From Streptomyces chrestomyceticus JCM 4735 (GTDB lineage Bacteria > Actinomycetota > Actinomycetes > Streptomycetales > Streptomycetaceae), in the NCBI RefSeq assembly GCF_003865135.1, contig NZ_BHZC01000001.1, positions 7,068,001-7,132,000 on the forward strand: a stretch of 64,000 bases of DNA. Direction: 5' to 3'. This document shows, one piece after another, positions 9,348 to 18,694 of this stretch. The position numbers and the translations under genes are program-made. The notes beneath the pieces are model-generated. The model saw nothing but the letters and a program-made list of their open reading frames with translations, did no database searches and had not been told where the DNA came from. Positions within the stretch are counted from its first letter, which is position 1, and each line of letters begins with the position of its first letter.

Positions 9348-10223
9348 ATGTACCACACCTGGATGCGGTACTTCACACCGAGCCCGGTCCACCACCGGCT
9401 CGGCCTGGTCTGCCTCGGCGTCGGACTCCAGCACGGCCCCCTGCCACCCGTCGGCCCTCGCGTCCTCGACCACCACGTCGCCGTCGTCGTCCACGCCGGT
9501 CGCGGCTGGTCCGCCACCCCGGACGGCACCCGCACCCCCGTCACCGCCCCCGCCCTCCTGTGGCTCCTCCCCGGCGTCCCCCACCACTACGGAGCCGACC
9601 CGCACACCGGCTGGGACGAGAGCTTCGTCGACTTCACCGGCCCCGCCACCAGCACCTACACCGAACTCGGCTACATCGAACCCGACCGCCCCCTCGTCCC
9701 GCTCGCCGACACCGCCGCCGCCCGCACCGCCATCGGCCGCATCACCCGCGCCGCCCGCCGCGGCAACCCCCTCCTCGAAGTCGAGACCGCCGCCGCCGTC
9801 CACGAACTCCTCGTCGCCCTGCGGCGCGCCCGCGCCGACACCGACGCGGACGGCGACCCCGTACTCCAAGCCCTAGCCCGCGACGCGTTCCTGCCCCTGT
9901 CCGTCGCCGAACACGCCGCCCGCCACGGCATGACCCCCGCCGCCCTGCGCACCGCCGTACGCCGCGGCGCCGGATGCAGCCCCAAGGACTACCTCCTGGC
10001 CATCCGCCTCGGCCACGCCAAAGAACTCCTCGCCGCCACCGAACTCCCCGTCGCCGCCGTCGCCCGCCGCGTCGGCTACACCGACCCGGCCTACTTCAGC
10101 CGCCTGTTCACCCGCCGCGTCGGCACCGCCCCCGTCCGCTTCCGCGCCCGCCAGGGACACCACGTCCCCGGCGGCTGGTCCACCCGCGTACCCGACCCCG
10201 ACGACCCGCCGCGGATCGACTGA
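9348..10223 (+). CDS. AraC-family transcriptional regulator
   Basis: 291 residues. The N-terminal ~150 residues form a cupin-type sensor part (HHRLGLVCLGVG, LLWLLPGVPHHYGAD). The C-terminal ~100 residues hold the double helix-turn-helix of the family, with the signature GYTDPAYFSRLFTRRVGTAPVRFR near residues 241-264. The ATG follows GGGAGG with suitable spacing. The gene is divergent from the GH35 gene with 265 bases between the starts, where a 21-bp-spaced direct repeat is seen. By context it probably activates the glycosidase genes in response to a sugar; this is inference. The sequence is rich in Pro and Arg but intact. Confidence 0.92.
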   Translation: MYHTWMRYFTPSPVHHRLGLVCLGVGLQHGPLPPVGPRVLDHHVAVVVHAGRGWSATPDGTRTPVTAPALLWLLPGVPHHYGADPHTGWDESFVDFTGPATSTYTELGYIEPDRPLVPLADTAAARTAIGRITRAARRGNPLLEVETAAAVHELLVALRRARADTDADGDPVLQALARDAFLPLSVAEHAARHGMTPAALRTAVRRGAGCSPKDYLLAIRLGHAKELLAATELPVAAVARRVGYTDPAYFSRLFTRRVGTAPVRFRARQGHHVPGGWSTRVPDPDDPPRID

Positions 10224-10340
10224 GACAGCCACGTCCCAGGGCCCGCGCCGAGCACCCGCGAAGTGCGCCCGAGGCCCGGCCGGGCCGGGAAAATCACGGG
10301 TCGAGTGCGCGGTGTCAGTGCCGTACGGCAGCATGAGGAC

Positions 10341-12994
10341 ATGCCCGCACTGACGCGCGACGAGGCGCAGACCCGAGCCCGACTCCTCGACGTCCACCGC
10401 TACGCGATCGACCTCGACCTCACCCACGGCCCCGACCACTTCGTGTCCCGCACGGCCGTCCGCTTCAGTGCGCGCACCCCGGGTGACACCTTCATCGACG
10501 TCGCGCCGCACGAGCTGCGCTCCGCCACCCTCGACGGCCGCCCCCTCGACCCGACGGCCCTCGACGGCAACCGCCTGCCGCTCACCGGCCTCACCGAAGG
10601 CGACCACGAACTCCGCCTCGAAGCGACCATGCCCTACTCCCGCACCGGCGAGGGCATGCACCGCTTCACCGACCCCGCCGACGGCGCGACCTACGTCTAC
10701 ACCCAGCTCTTCCTGGACAACGCCCAGCGCGTCTTCGCCGCCTTCGACCAGCCCGACCTGAAGGCCGTCTTCGAACTGGCCGTCACCGCCCCCGACGGCT
10801 GGACCGTCCTCGGCAACAGCACCGCCACCCGCCAGGACGGCGAGACGAACCACGTCGTCCTCGCCCCCACCCCGCCCATCAGCACCTACCTCGTCGCCGT
10901 CGCGGCCGGCCCCTGGCACACCGTCCGCACCGAACACGCCGGACTGCCCTTCGGCATCCACTGCCGCGCCTCCCTGGCCCCCCACCTGACCGCGGACGCC
11001 GAAGAGATCCTCGACATCACCCGCCGCTGCTACGACCGCTACCACACCCTCTTCGACGAGCCCTACCCCTTCGACTCCTACGACCAGGCGTTCGTCCCCG
11101 AGTTCAACATGGGCGCCATGGAGAACCCCGGCCTGGTCACCCTCCGCGACGACTTCGTCTTCCGCTCCGCCGTCACCGACACCGAACGCCAGTCCCGCGG
11201 CATGGTCATCGCCCACGAGATGGCCCACATGTGGTTCGGCGACCTCGTCACCCTCGCGTGGTGGGACGACATCTGGCTCAACGAGTCCTTCGCCGAGTAC
11301 ATGGGCTACCAGGTCCTCTCCGAGGCCACGCACTACACCGACACCTGGACCGACTTCGGCATCGCCCGCAAGAGCTGGGGCTACGACGCCGACCAGCGCC
11401 CCTCCACCCACCCCGTCGCCCCCGCCCCCGAGGACGTGCCCGACACCGCCTCCGCCCTCCTCAACTTCGACGGCATCTCCTACGCCAAGGGCGCCTCCGC
11501 CCTGCGCCAGCTCGTCGCCTGGATGGGCGAGAAGGACTTCCTCGCCGGCATCAACGACCACATCTCCCGCCACCGCTTCGGCAACGCCACCCTCGCCGAC
11601 TTCGTCGACTCCCTCGCCCAGGCCACCGACCGGGACGTGCACACCTGGGCCGACAACTGGCTGCGCACCACCGGCGCCGACACCCTCACCCCCGTCGTCG
11701 GCACCGCACCCGGCGGCGGCTGGACACTCCGCGTCGACCGGGACGGCAGCCGCCCCCACCACCTCACCGCCGGCCTGTACGACCGCGACCCCACCGACCC
11801 CACCCGCCTCGTCGCCCGCGACCACCTCGCCTGGGACATCCCCGCAGCGGCATCCCCGGACCACGGCACCGCCACGGCCTCCGACGCGCCGGGTACCTCC
11901 GCGACTCCCGGTGCGCCCGGCACCGCACCGGCCGCCGGCACCGGCTCCGGCTCAGGCCCCACCGGCGTACGGGACGGCGCCCCACAGCGCCTCCACACCG
12001 CCCCGGCCCCCGCCCCGCCCTGATCCTCCTCAACGACGGCGACCTCACCTACGCCAAGGTCCGCCTCGACCCCGCCTCCTGGGACACCGCCCGCGACGCG
12101 CTCTCCGGCCTGCCCGGCCCCCTCACCCGCGCCGTCGTGTGGAACGCCGCCCGCGACATGGTCCGCGACGGCGAGCTGCCCCCCACCGCCTACCTGGACG
12201 CCGCCCGCGCCCACCTCCCGTACGAAACCGACATCGCCATCGTCTCCGGCGCCCTCGCCTTCGCCCGCACCCAGATCGCCGACCGCTACCTCCCCGCCGC
12301 CGACCGGCCCGCCGCCCTGAACACCCTCAGCACCATCGCCCGCGACATCCTGCGCCGCACCGAAGGCTCCGAGAACGGCGACGGCCAGGGCCTGCGCCTG
12401 GCCGCCGTCCGTACCTTCATCGACAGCGCCACCACCCCCGACGGCATACAGGACTGGCTCTCCGGCGGCAGCGTCCCCGGCGGCCCCGCCCTCGACCCGG
12501 AGCTGCGCTGGCGCATCCTCGGCCGGCTCGCCGTCCTCGGCGCCACCACCCCCGCCGCCATCGAGGACGAACTGGCCCGTGACCCCAGCGCCACCGGTCG
12601 GCAGGGCGCCGCCACCTGCCACGCCGCCCTGCCGGACCCGGCCGCCAAACAAGCCGCCTGGGACGCCCTGTTCGCCACCGACGAGCACACCGACCTGTCC
12701 AACTACCTCTTCAACGCCACCGCCGTCGGCTTCTGGGCCCCCGAACAGCTCGACCTCGTACGCCCCTACGTCGCCCGCTACTTCCCCGAAGCCGTGGCCC
12801 TCGCCGCCCGCCGCGGCCCCGCCCTCGCCGAATCCGCCGGCCGCTTCGCCTTCCCCACACCGTTCGTCGACACGGCCACCCTCGAACTGGGCGAGGAGTG
12901 CCTGCGCACCGCCGACCCGTCCCCGGCCCTGCGCCGCAAGCTCATCGACCAACTCGACGATCTGCGGAGGGCGCTGCGGGTACGGGGGGAGTGA
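10341..12994 (+). pseudogene. pepN: Aminopeptidase N (M1 metallopeptidase), interrupted by a -1 frameshift
   Basis: The first frame (10341 to the TGA at 12021-12023) carries GAMEN (MGAMENPG), the zinc motif HEMAH at residues 292-296 and the distal Glu in NESFAEYMGY. The remaining C-terminal domain continues in another frame, from LILLNDGDLTYAKVRLD at about 12021 to the TGA at 12992-12994. Joined, the product would be about 884 residues, close to the actinobacterial family length plus a Pro/Ala/Thr/Gly-rich linker of roughly 35 residues near 11840-11960. One base is missing somewhere in the G/C-rich stretch ending in GGCCCCCGCCCCGCCC. Either the gene is recently broken or the sequence lacks a base. 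The 586-residue product alone would keep the active site but lose the helical C-terminal cap. The ATG has GAGGAC just upstream. Confidence 0.88.
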
Positions 12995-13394
12995 CGGCGC
13001 GGGCCGCCGGGGGCAGTCGGGTCCGGTAGGCGTGGCGGGGGCGTCAGGGCTACTGGGGGAGTGACGGCTGCCGGGGGAGTGGCAGCCGCCGTGTCCGCCG
13101 GGCCGCGGGGATCGCCGGGGCGGTGCCGGCTCTGCGGAGACGGGCGCGTACGAGAGGAAAGGTTCCGTCACGCGTCCGCCCGGGCTCTACCCCGGCTCCG
13201 CCCCGGGCCCCCGGCCCCGGCCGTATCCGCCCACCTCAACCCCTACGGACTGCATAGCAGGCAATCCGATCACCACCGCCCCGCCCAGCACCTGGGTACC
13301 CCTTTCGGGTTGAGCTCGCCCAGCTCGGCAGGTACGCCACCCGGCCCCGGCCAGTCTGTGGTGTGCCCGCTGTCGCGCACCCGAAGGACCGCCC
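12995..13394. other. Intergenic region upstream of the decarboxylase gene
   Basis: No gene is supported. I looked for an iron box of the DmdR/IdeR type (TTAGGTTAGGCTAACC-like), as would be expected before an iron-regulated siderophore operon, and did not find a convincing one. The GGGTACCCCTTTCGGGTTGAG patch near 13297-13317 is the only notable non-G/C-rich element besides the pepN hairpin. Confidence 0.5.
13066..13087 (+). terminator. Hairpin downstream of pepN
   Basis: GGCTGCC (13066-13072) pairs with GGCAGCC (13081-13087), 8-base loop, no T-tract. A 14-base direct repeat (GGGGGAGTGACGGC at 12985 and 13055) flanks it; the first copy contains the pepN stop codon. Confidence 0.4.
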
Positions 13395-15038
13395 ATGAAC
13401 ACCCCGCCCCTCGCCGGCGGAGCCGCAGGCCCCGATGCCCTGCGCCCCCTCCTCGGCACCGTCCTCGACGCGCTGCGCGACGGTGCCGAAGCCCGGGGCG
13501 GCCCCCTGCCCGCCGGGGGCCCCGGCCGGGTCGCCGCGCGGCTGCGCGAGGCCACCGGGCCCGTTCTCCCCGAAACCGGCCGCGGTCCGCACGAAGCGCT
13601 GCATGCCCTCGTCCGCGCCCTGGCCGAAGGCGCGGCCGACCCCGCGGACCCGCACTGCGCGGCCCATCTGCACTGCCCGCCGCTGGCCCTCGCCGCCGCT
13701 GCCGACCTGGCCGCCGCCGCCCTCAACCCGTCCATGGACTCCTGGGACCAGGCCCCCGCGGCCTCCGCCCTCGAAGCCCGCACGGCCCGAGAACTCGCCG
13801 CCCTCGTCTACCCGTACGGACCGGACGGCCCCGCGCATCCGTACGGACCGGACACCTCCCCACCCCCGTACGACCCCGACGACGCTCCTCTCCCGTACGA
13901 CCCTGAAGACTCTCCCCACTCGTACGGCCCCGGCTCCTCCCCGAGCACCCGACAACCACACACCTCAGGCACCCCCCATCACCTCAAGAAACTCACCCAC
14001 CCCTACAGGCCCGCGACCCCCACACTCCCCGGACGTACCCACGAGGACGACCAGCCCGACGCCCTCGTCACGACCGGCGGCACCGAGTCCAACCAACTCG
14101 GCCTCCTCCTCGCCCGCGAGCACGCCCGTACCCGCTACACCGAGCCCCTGCGCGTCGTCTGCGGCGCCAACGCCCACCACAGCGTCCACCGCGCCGCCTG
14201 GCTCCTCGGCCTCCCCGAACCCCTCACCCTCCCCACGCCTGACGGCACCCTCGACCCCCTCACCCTCCACACCGCCCTCACCGACCTCCGCCACCCCGGC
14301 AGCCCCGGAGCCCCCACCGTCCCCGTTCTCGTCTGCGCCACCGCGGGCACCACCGACACCGGCGCCATCGACCCGCTGCCCGCCCTCGCCGACCTCACCC
14401 GCGCCCACGGCGCCCGCCTCCACGTCGACGCCGCGTACGGCGGCCCGCTCCTCTTCAGCGCCACCCACCGCCACCTTCTCGACGGCCTGCACCGCGCCCA
14501 CACCGTCACCCTCGACCTGCACAAACTCGGCTGGCAACCGGTCGCCGCCGGCCTCCTCGCCGTCCCCCGCGCCGCCGACCTCGCCCCGCTCACCCACCGC
14601 GCCGCCTACCTCAACGCCGACGACGACACCGAAGCCGGCCTCCCCGACCTCCTCGGCCGCTCCCTGCGCACCACCCGCCGCCCCGACATCCTCAAGATGG
14701 CCGTCACCCTCCAGGCCCTCGGCCGCACGGGCCTCGCCGACCTCGTCGACCGCACCCTCGCCGCCGCCCGCACCTTCGCCGGCCTCATCGACGACCACCC
14801 CGCCTTCGAACTCCACTCCCACCCCACCCTCAGCACCGTCCTCTTCCGCCCCACCGGCGCCGACGACACCACCGTCGCCACCATCCGCCGCCGCCTCCTG
14901 CACCAGGGCCGCGCCGTCCTCGGCCGCGCCGCCACCCCCACCGGCCTCTGGCTCAAGGCCACCCTCCTCAACCCCCACACCACCACCGACGACCTCGCCT
15001 CGCTCCTCAAACTCGTGGAAGGCCACACCCCCCGATGA
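13395..15038 (+). CDS. PLP-dependent group II decarboxylase (DesA/diaminobutyrate decarboxylase-like) with a repeat insertion
   Basis: 547 residues. Group II decarboxylases convert an amino acid (lysine, ornithine or 2,4-diaminobutyrate in close relatives) to the diamine. Motifs in order: TTGGTESN (phosphate binding, about residue 217), ANAHHSVHRAA, the pyridine-pairing Asp in HVDAAYGG and the PLP lysine K377 in DLHKLGWQP. Between the N-terminal swapped domain and TTGGTESN there is an insert of about 75 residues with repeated PYGPD/PYDPD units, absent from typical family members. The stop overlaps the ATG of the following N-hydroxylase (ATGA). In desferrioxamine clusters desA and desB are likewise adjacent, so the pair probably makes an N-hydroxylated diamine. 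The substrate cannot be read from sequence. No iron box is apparent. Confidence 0.85.
   Translation: MNTPPLAGGAAGPDALRPLLGTVLDALRDGAEARGGPLPAGGPGRVAARLREATGPVLPETGRGPHEALHALVRALAEGAADPADPHCAAHLHCPPLALAAAADLAAAALNPSMDSWDQAPAASALEARTARELAALVYPYGPDGPAHPYGPDTSPPPYDPDDAPLPYDPEDSPHSYGPGSSPSTRQPHTSGTPHHLKKLTHPYRPATPTLPGRTHEDDQPDALVTTGGTESNQLGLLLAREHARTRYTEPLRVVCGANAHHSVHRAAWLLGLPEPLTLPTPDGTLDPLTLHTALTDLRHPGSPGAPTVPVLVCATAGTTDTGAIDPLPALADLTRAHGARLHVDAAYGGPLLFSATHRHLLDGLHRAHTVTLDLHKLGWQPVAAGLLAVPRAADLAPLTHRAAYLNADDDTEAGLPDLLGRSLRTTRRPDILKMAVTLQALGRTGLADLVDRTLAAARTFAGLIDDHPAFELHSHPTLSTVLFRPTGADDTTVATIRRRLLHQGRAVLGRAATPTGLWLKATLLNPHTTTDDLASLLKLVEGHTPR
13806..13950 (+). repeat. Imperfect tandem repeat coding P-Y-G/D-P-D units
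   Basis: Five degenerate units with the core CCGTACGGACCGGAC or CCGTACGACCC encode PYGPDGPAH, PYGPDTSPP, PYDPDDAPL, PYDPEDSPH and SYGPGSSPS inside the decarboxylase. The reading frame is kept. Confidence 0.75.
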
Positions 15039-16561
15039 GCACCACCCCCCACCCCGAAGCCATCACCCTCCACATCCCGTCCCCGGACCCCGGACGCCCC
15101 GCCCACACCGGCCTCCGCACCGCCGCCACCCGACGCCCCGACCCCGAACCCGCCACCTCCCGGCAGCCCACCGACCCCGACACACCCCTGGACCTCGCCG
15201 GCATCGGCATCGGCCCCTTCAACCTCTCCCTCGCCGCCCTCGCCCAGCCCCTCACCCACCTGCGCACCGCCTTCTACGACCAGCGCCCCGCCTTCCGCTG
15301 GCACCCCGGGCTCCTCATCGAGGACGCCACCCTCCAAGTCCCCTTCCTCGCCGACCTCGTCACCCTCGCCGACCCCGCCAGCCCCTGGAGCTTCCTGAAC
15401 TACCTCAAATACCGGGAGCGCCTCTTCCCCTTCTACTTCGCCGAACGCTTCCACATCCACCGCGCCGAATACGACGCCTACTGCCGCTGGGTCAGCGAAA
15501 ACCTCCCCGGCCTGCACTTCCGCCACCAGGTCGACGCCGTCCGCTGGAACAGCGACCGCGCCTCCTTCGAAGTCGACTACACCCACCTCGGCGACGACGG
15601 CGAAGCCGAAGCCCTCGGCCGCACCCACGCCCGCAACCTCGCCCTCGGCATCGGCACCGTCCCGCACGTTCCTGACTCCCTCAAACCCCTCGTCGACGCC
15701 CCCGCCGTCCCCGTCCTGCACGCCGCCGACTACCTCGCCCACCGCGAACGCCTGCTGACCGCCGACCACATCACCGTCGTCGGCGCGGGACAGTCCGGCG
15801 CCGAAGTCTTCCTCGACCTGCTGCGCTCCCGCCCCGCCGGCCGCGAAGGACTCCACTGGCTGGCCCGCACCGCCGCCTTCGCCCCCATGGAATACAGCAA
15901 ACTCGGCCTCGAACACTTCACCCCCGACTACACCCGCTACTTCCACGCCCTCCCCGAACCCGTACGCGACCAGCTCCTCCCCGGCCAGTGGCAGCTCCAC
16001 AAGGGCATCGACCACGCCACCCTCGCCGCCATCCACGACGAGCTCTACCGCCGCACCCTGCACGGCGGCTGGCCCGACGCCACCCTCACCCCCGGCGTCA
16101 CCGTCCGCACCGCCGGCCGCGTCGGCACCACCAAGGTCGAACTCCACCTCGACCACCCCCACCAGGGCGCCCGCTCGCGCCTGACCACCGACGCCGTCGT
16201 CCTCGCCACCGGCTACCGCGAAAGCCGCACCGACACCCTGCTCGCCGCCCTCGACCCCTACATGCGCCGCGACGCCGCCGGACGCCCCCGTATCGACGCC
16301 GACCAGCGCCTCCTCCTCGACCCCTGCGTCACCGGCTCCGTCTACGTACAGAACGCCGAACACCACACCCACGGCGTCGGCGCCCCCGACCTCGGCCTCT
16401 CCGCCTGGCGCAGCGCCACCATCCTCAACTCTCTCACCGACAGCACCACCTACCCCCTCCCCGCACGCACCGCCTTCACCACCTTCGGCCTGCGCCCCTC
16501 CCCGCCCCGCAACCTCACCGACATCCCCCGCCCCAACTCCACCCTCATCGAGAACCCCTGA
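15035..16561 (+). CDS. Lysine/ornithine/diamine N-monooxygenase (IucD/PvdA/DesB family)
   Basis: 508 residues. Flavin-dependent N-hydroxylating monooxygenases add oxygen to a terminal amine and thereby create the hydroxamate precursor of siderophores. The FAD site GIGIGPFNLSLAAL is at about residues 53-66, the NADPH site VVGAGQSGAEVF near 248, and the late FAD motif DAVVLATGY near 388. About 50 residues of Pro/Thr-rich sequence precede the FAD motif, longer than usual. Translation is coupled to the upstream decarboxylase by an ATGA overlap, so the likely substrate is the diamine made by that enzyme. No acyltransferase or NIS synthetase follows; the next gene is convergent and unrelated. Lysine or ornithine itself remains possible. 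Confidence 0.9.
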   Translation: MSTTPHPEAITLHIPSPDPGRPAHTGLRTAATRRPDPEPATSRQPTDPDTPLDLAGIGIGPFNLSLAALAQPLTHLRTAFYDQRPAFRWHPGLLIEDATLQVPFLADLVTLADPASPWSFLNYLKYRERLFPFYFAERFHIHRAEYDAYCRWVSENLPGLHFRHQVDAVRWNSDRASFEVDYTHLGDDGEAEALGRTHARNLALGIGTVPHVPDSLKPLVDAPAVPVLHAADYLAHRERLLTADHITVVGAGQSGAEVFLDLLRSRPAGREGLHWLARTAAFAPMEYSKLGLEHFTPDYTRYFHALPEPVRDQLLPGQWQLHKGIDHATLAAIHDELYRRTLHGGWPDATLTPGVTVRTAGRVGTTKVELHLDHPHQGARSRLTTDAVVLATGYRESRTDTLLAALDPYMRRDAAGRPRIDADQRLLLDPCVTGSVYVQNAEHHTHGVGAPDLGLSAWRSATILNSLTDSTTYPLPARTAFTTFGLRPSPPRNLTDIPRPNSTLIENP

Positions 16562-16568
16562 CCCGCCC

Positions 16569-16601
16569 GGCCCAGGCTCCGCCCCTACGGACACCTGGGC
16601 C
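16569..16601. terminator. Bidirectional hairpin between the N-monooxygenase and nucleotidase genes
   Basis: GGCCCAGG (16569-16576) pairs perfectly with CCTGGGCC (16594-16601) across 17 bases, centred between two convergent genes. Confidence 0.55.
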
Positions 16602-16639
16602 GCCGCACACCGCGCCGGGTCGGCACCCCGCCCGGGGGA

Positions 16640-18445
16640 TCAGAACACCGGCACCCCGTCCCGCGTCAGCCGCCAGTCCTCGGCCGCGAACCGCGCCGGG
16701 TCGATCTCCCCGGTCTCCTTCACCCACCCGATGATCAGGTTCCGGATCTCCTCCGACGTCGACCACACCTGCGGCGCCTTCGCCACCTGCGGGAAATTGC
16801 CGCCACCGCTCGCCCGGTAGTTGTTCACCGCCAGCACGAACCGCGCGTCGTCCGCCACCGGCTTCCCCTCGAACGACAGCTTCCCGATCCGCCGCCCCGG
16901 CTCCTTCGCGATGTCGATCTCGTACGAGACACCGCTCACCGCGTCGTAGTTGTAATCCGGAATCCCGTCCGCATTCGTCAGCTTCGCCGGATCGACCGGA
17001 CCGCTCGCCGGCGTCCGCACGTAATACCGCGCGGAGAACTCCAGATACTCCCGAAGCTGCTTCCCGGTCAGCACCCGCGCCTCCAGCGTATTGTCGAACG
17101 GATACAGCGCGGCCATCGACCGGATCGTCACCGCACCCGCCGGAACCGTCGCCGACCGCGAGAAACACGAAGCCTGCGACAGCACCGGCAACTTCGCGTA
17201 CGCACCACCCGCCAGCGCCTTCCGCACCACCTCCGCCTGGACGAACGCGATGAAATCCAGCACCGGCGTGTCCTTGTAAGGCGCCTCCGCAGCCGTCATC
17301 TCCGCCTTCGACCGCCCGATGACCTGATTGACGTACGCCACCACCTTCCGCTGCTCGGAACGCAGCAGCCGCGTGATCCGCGGATCCTCCGGCACCGTAT
17401 GGGAATTCAGCACCTTCGCCGCCACCGACTCCACCGACCAGCGCCCCCGCGACCGCACCAGTTCGAAGTCGAACACCGTCAGCCGCTGCCCCCACTTCAA
17501 CGGCTCCGACAGCACCACCTCACGACCGGTCTCCCGGTTCACCACCCGCCGCTCCGGCACCTCCACATGCGCGTGCCCCACCAGAATCGCGTCGATCCCC
17601 GGCACCCGCTCCGCCACCAGCGCCGCCGCGTTCTCCACGTGCGGCAGTTGGTCCCCGTACGACGACGTACCGCTCGTCCCCGAATGCGCCGACACGATCA
17701 CCACGTCCGCACCCATCGACCGCAGCTTCGGCACCCACTTCGCCGCCTGCTCCTCCAGCCCCGGAAACGCCAGCTTCCCCTGCACATGCGCCTTGTCCCA
17801 GATCGCGACCCCCGGATTCGTCAGCCCCAGCACCGCCACCTTCACCTGACCACCGCACGGCGTACGGAGCCGCTTCATCCAGTACGGCGGAAAAGCCGGC
17901 CGCAGCGACTTCGCGTCCACCGCGTTCGCCCCCAGCAACGGGAAGTCGCAGTGCTCCTCGAACTTCCGGAGCACCCCCAGGCCGTAATTGAACTCGTGAT
18001 TGCCGAGCGCCGCCGCGTCGTAACCGATGGCGTTCATCGCCTTCGCCATCGGATGCACCGGACCGTTCGGACCCGTGATCGGATCGACCTTCGCGTAGTA
18101 ATACGCCAGTTGCGTACCCTGAATCGTGTCACCCGCGTCGATCAGCAGCGTATGGCGCGCCCCCTTCTCCTCCCGGACCCGCCGCACCAGCGTGGAAATC
18201 TTCGCCAGCCCCACATCGTTGTGGTCCTTGTCGTCGAATTCCCCGTCGGCCGCGTAATCCCAGTTGAAGACATTGCCGTGCAGATCCGTGGTCCCCATGA
18301 CCGTGAAGGCATAACGCCGCGCCGGCCACGCTCCACCGCCGGACACCGGCGCGGCCACCGCCGACGGCGCCCCCGTACCGATGAGCGCGGCCCCCGCGCC
18401 CGTGGCGACCGAACTCCCCAGAAACTTCCTACGGCCGAGCGGCAT
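16640..18445 (-). CDS. Tat-exported 5'-nucleotidase/metallophosphatase (UshA-type)
   Basis: 601 residues. The N-terminus is a clear Tat signal (LGRRKFLGSS followed by a hydrophobic stretch to SAVAAP). The metallophosphatase domain shows the dimetal motifs TTDLHGN, DAGDTIQG, ALGNHEFNYG, and GHAH near residue 310. The C-terminal nucleotidase domain (substrate binding) follows from about residue 370. Such enzymes hydrolyse extracellular nucleotides or 2',3'-cyclic nucleotides to scavenge phosphate and nucleosides. The ATG at 18445 is preceded by AAGGAG at ideal spacing; the open frame continues upstream without support. It is divergent from the SIMPL gene. No PHO box was identified by eye. Confidence 0.93.
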   Translation of the reverse strand: MPLGRRKFLGSSVATGAGAALIGTGAPSAVAAPVSGGGAWPARRYAFTVMGTTDLHGNVFNWDYAADGEFDDKDHNDVGLAKISTLVRRVREEKGARHTLLIDAGDTIQGTQLAYYYAKVDPITGPNGPVHPMAKAMNAIGYDAAALGNHEFNYGLGVLRKFEEHCDFPLLGANAVDAKSLRPAFPPYWMKRLRTPCGGQVKVAVLGLTNPGVAIWDKAHVQGKLAFPGLEEQAAKWVPKLRSMGADVVIVSAHSGTSGTSSYGDQLPHVENAAALVAERVPGIDAILVGHAHVEVPERRVVNRETGREVVLSEPLKWGQRLTVFDFELVRSRGRWSVESVAAKVLNSHTVPEDPRITRLLRSEQRKVVAYVNQVIGRSKAEMTAAEAPYKDTPVLDFIAFVQAEVVRKALAGGAYAKLPVLSQASCFSRSATVPAGAVTIRSMAALYPFDNTLEARVLTGKQLREYLEFSARYYVRTPASGPVDPAKLTNADGIPDYNYDAVSGVSYEIDIAKEPGRRIGKLSFEGKPVADDARFVLAVNNYRASGGGNFPQVAKAPQVWSTSEEIRNLIIGWVKETGEIDPARFAAEDWRLTRDGVPVF

Positions 18446-18659
18446 GAACATCTCCTTCGACGAAACACGGCGGCAGCGGACACCGGCGACGGGCCTCGCG
18501 ACGGACCCCGCGACGGAGACCGCGACGGGACCGTCGCCCACCCGCGACACTCCGACCACCACAACACTCATGGACAACGCGCGTAGATTCTGGCCCAGCA
18601 GCCCCACCCGCAACAGCCCCCACAGGTTGCGATCAGATGACCGCCCGGCCGGTCCCTCC

Positions 18660-18688
18660 CTGACAAACACCCCGCCCCGTGCCAGGCT
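18660..18688 (+). promoter_or_regulatory. Promoter for the SIMPL gene, leaderless
   Basis: CTGACA (18660-18665), 17 bases, CAGGCT (18683-18688), then six bases to the ATG at 18695. The geometry predicts a transcript starting at the start codon; there is no Shine-Dalgarno sequence. Confidence 0.55.
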
Positions 18689-18694
18689 GCCCCC

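Noticed and set aside
11840..12023. Programmed -1 frameshift in pepN
   Set aside because: No slippery heptamer in the right phase plus structured downstream element could be recognised; a missing base in a G/C-rich stretch is simpler.
13251..13317. Iron-box (DmdR/IdeR) operator upstream of the decarboxylase
   Set aside because: No stretch approached the 19-base TTAGGTTAGGCTAACCTAA palindrome; the A/T-richer patch there lacks dyad symmetry.
13435..15675. Plus-strand frame of 746 codons overlapping the decarboxylase
   Set aside because: Ser/Pro/Thr-rich shadow in the +1 frame of the decarboxylase and N-hydroxylase; no domain.
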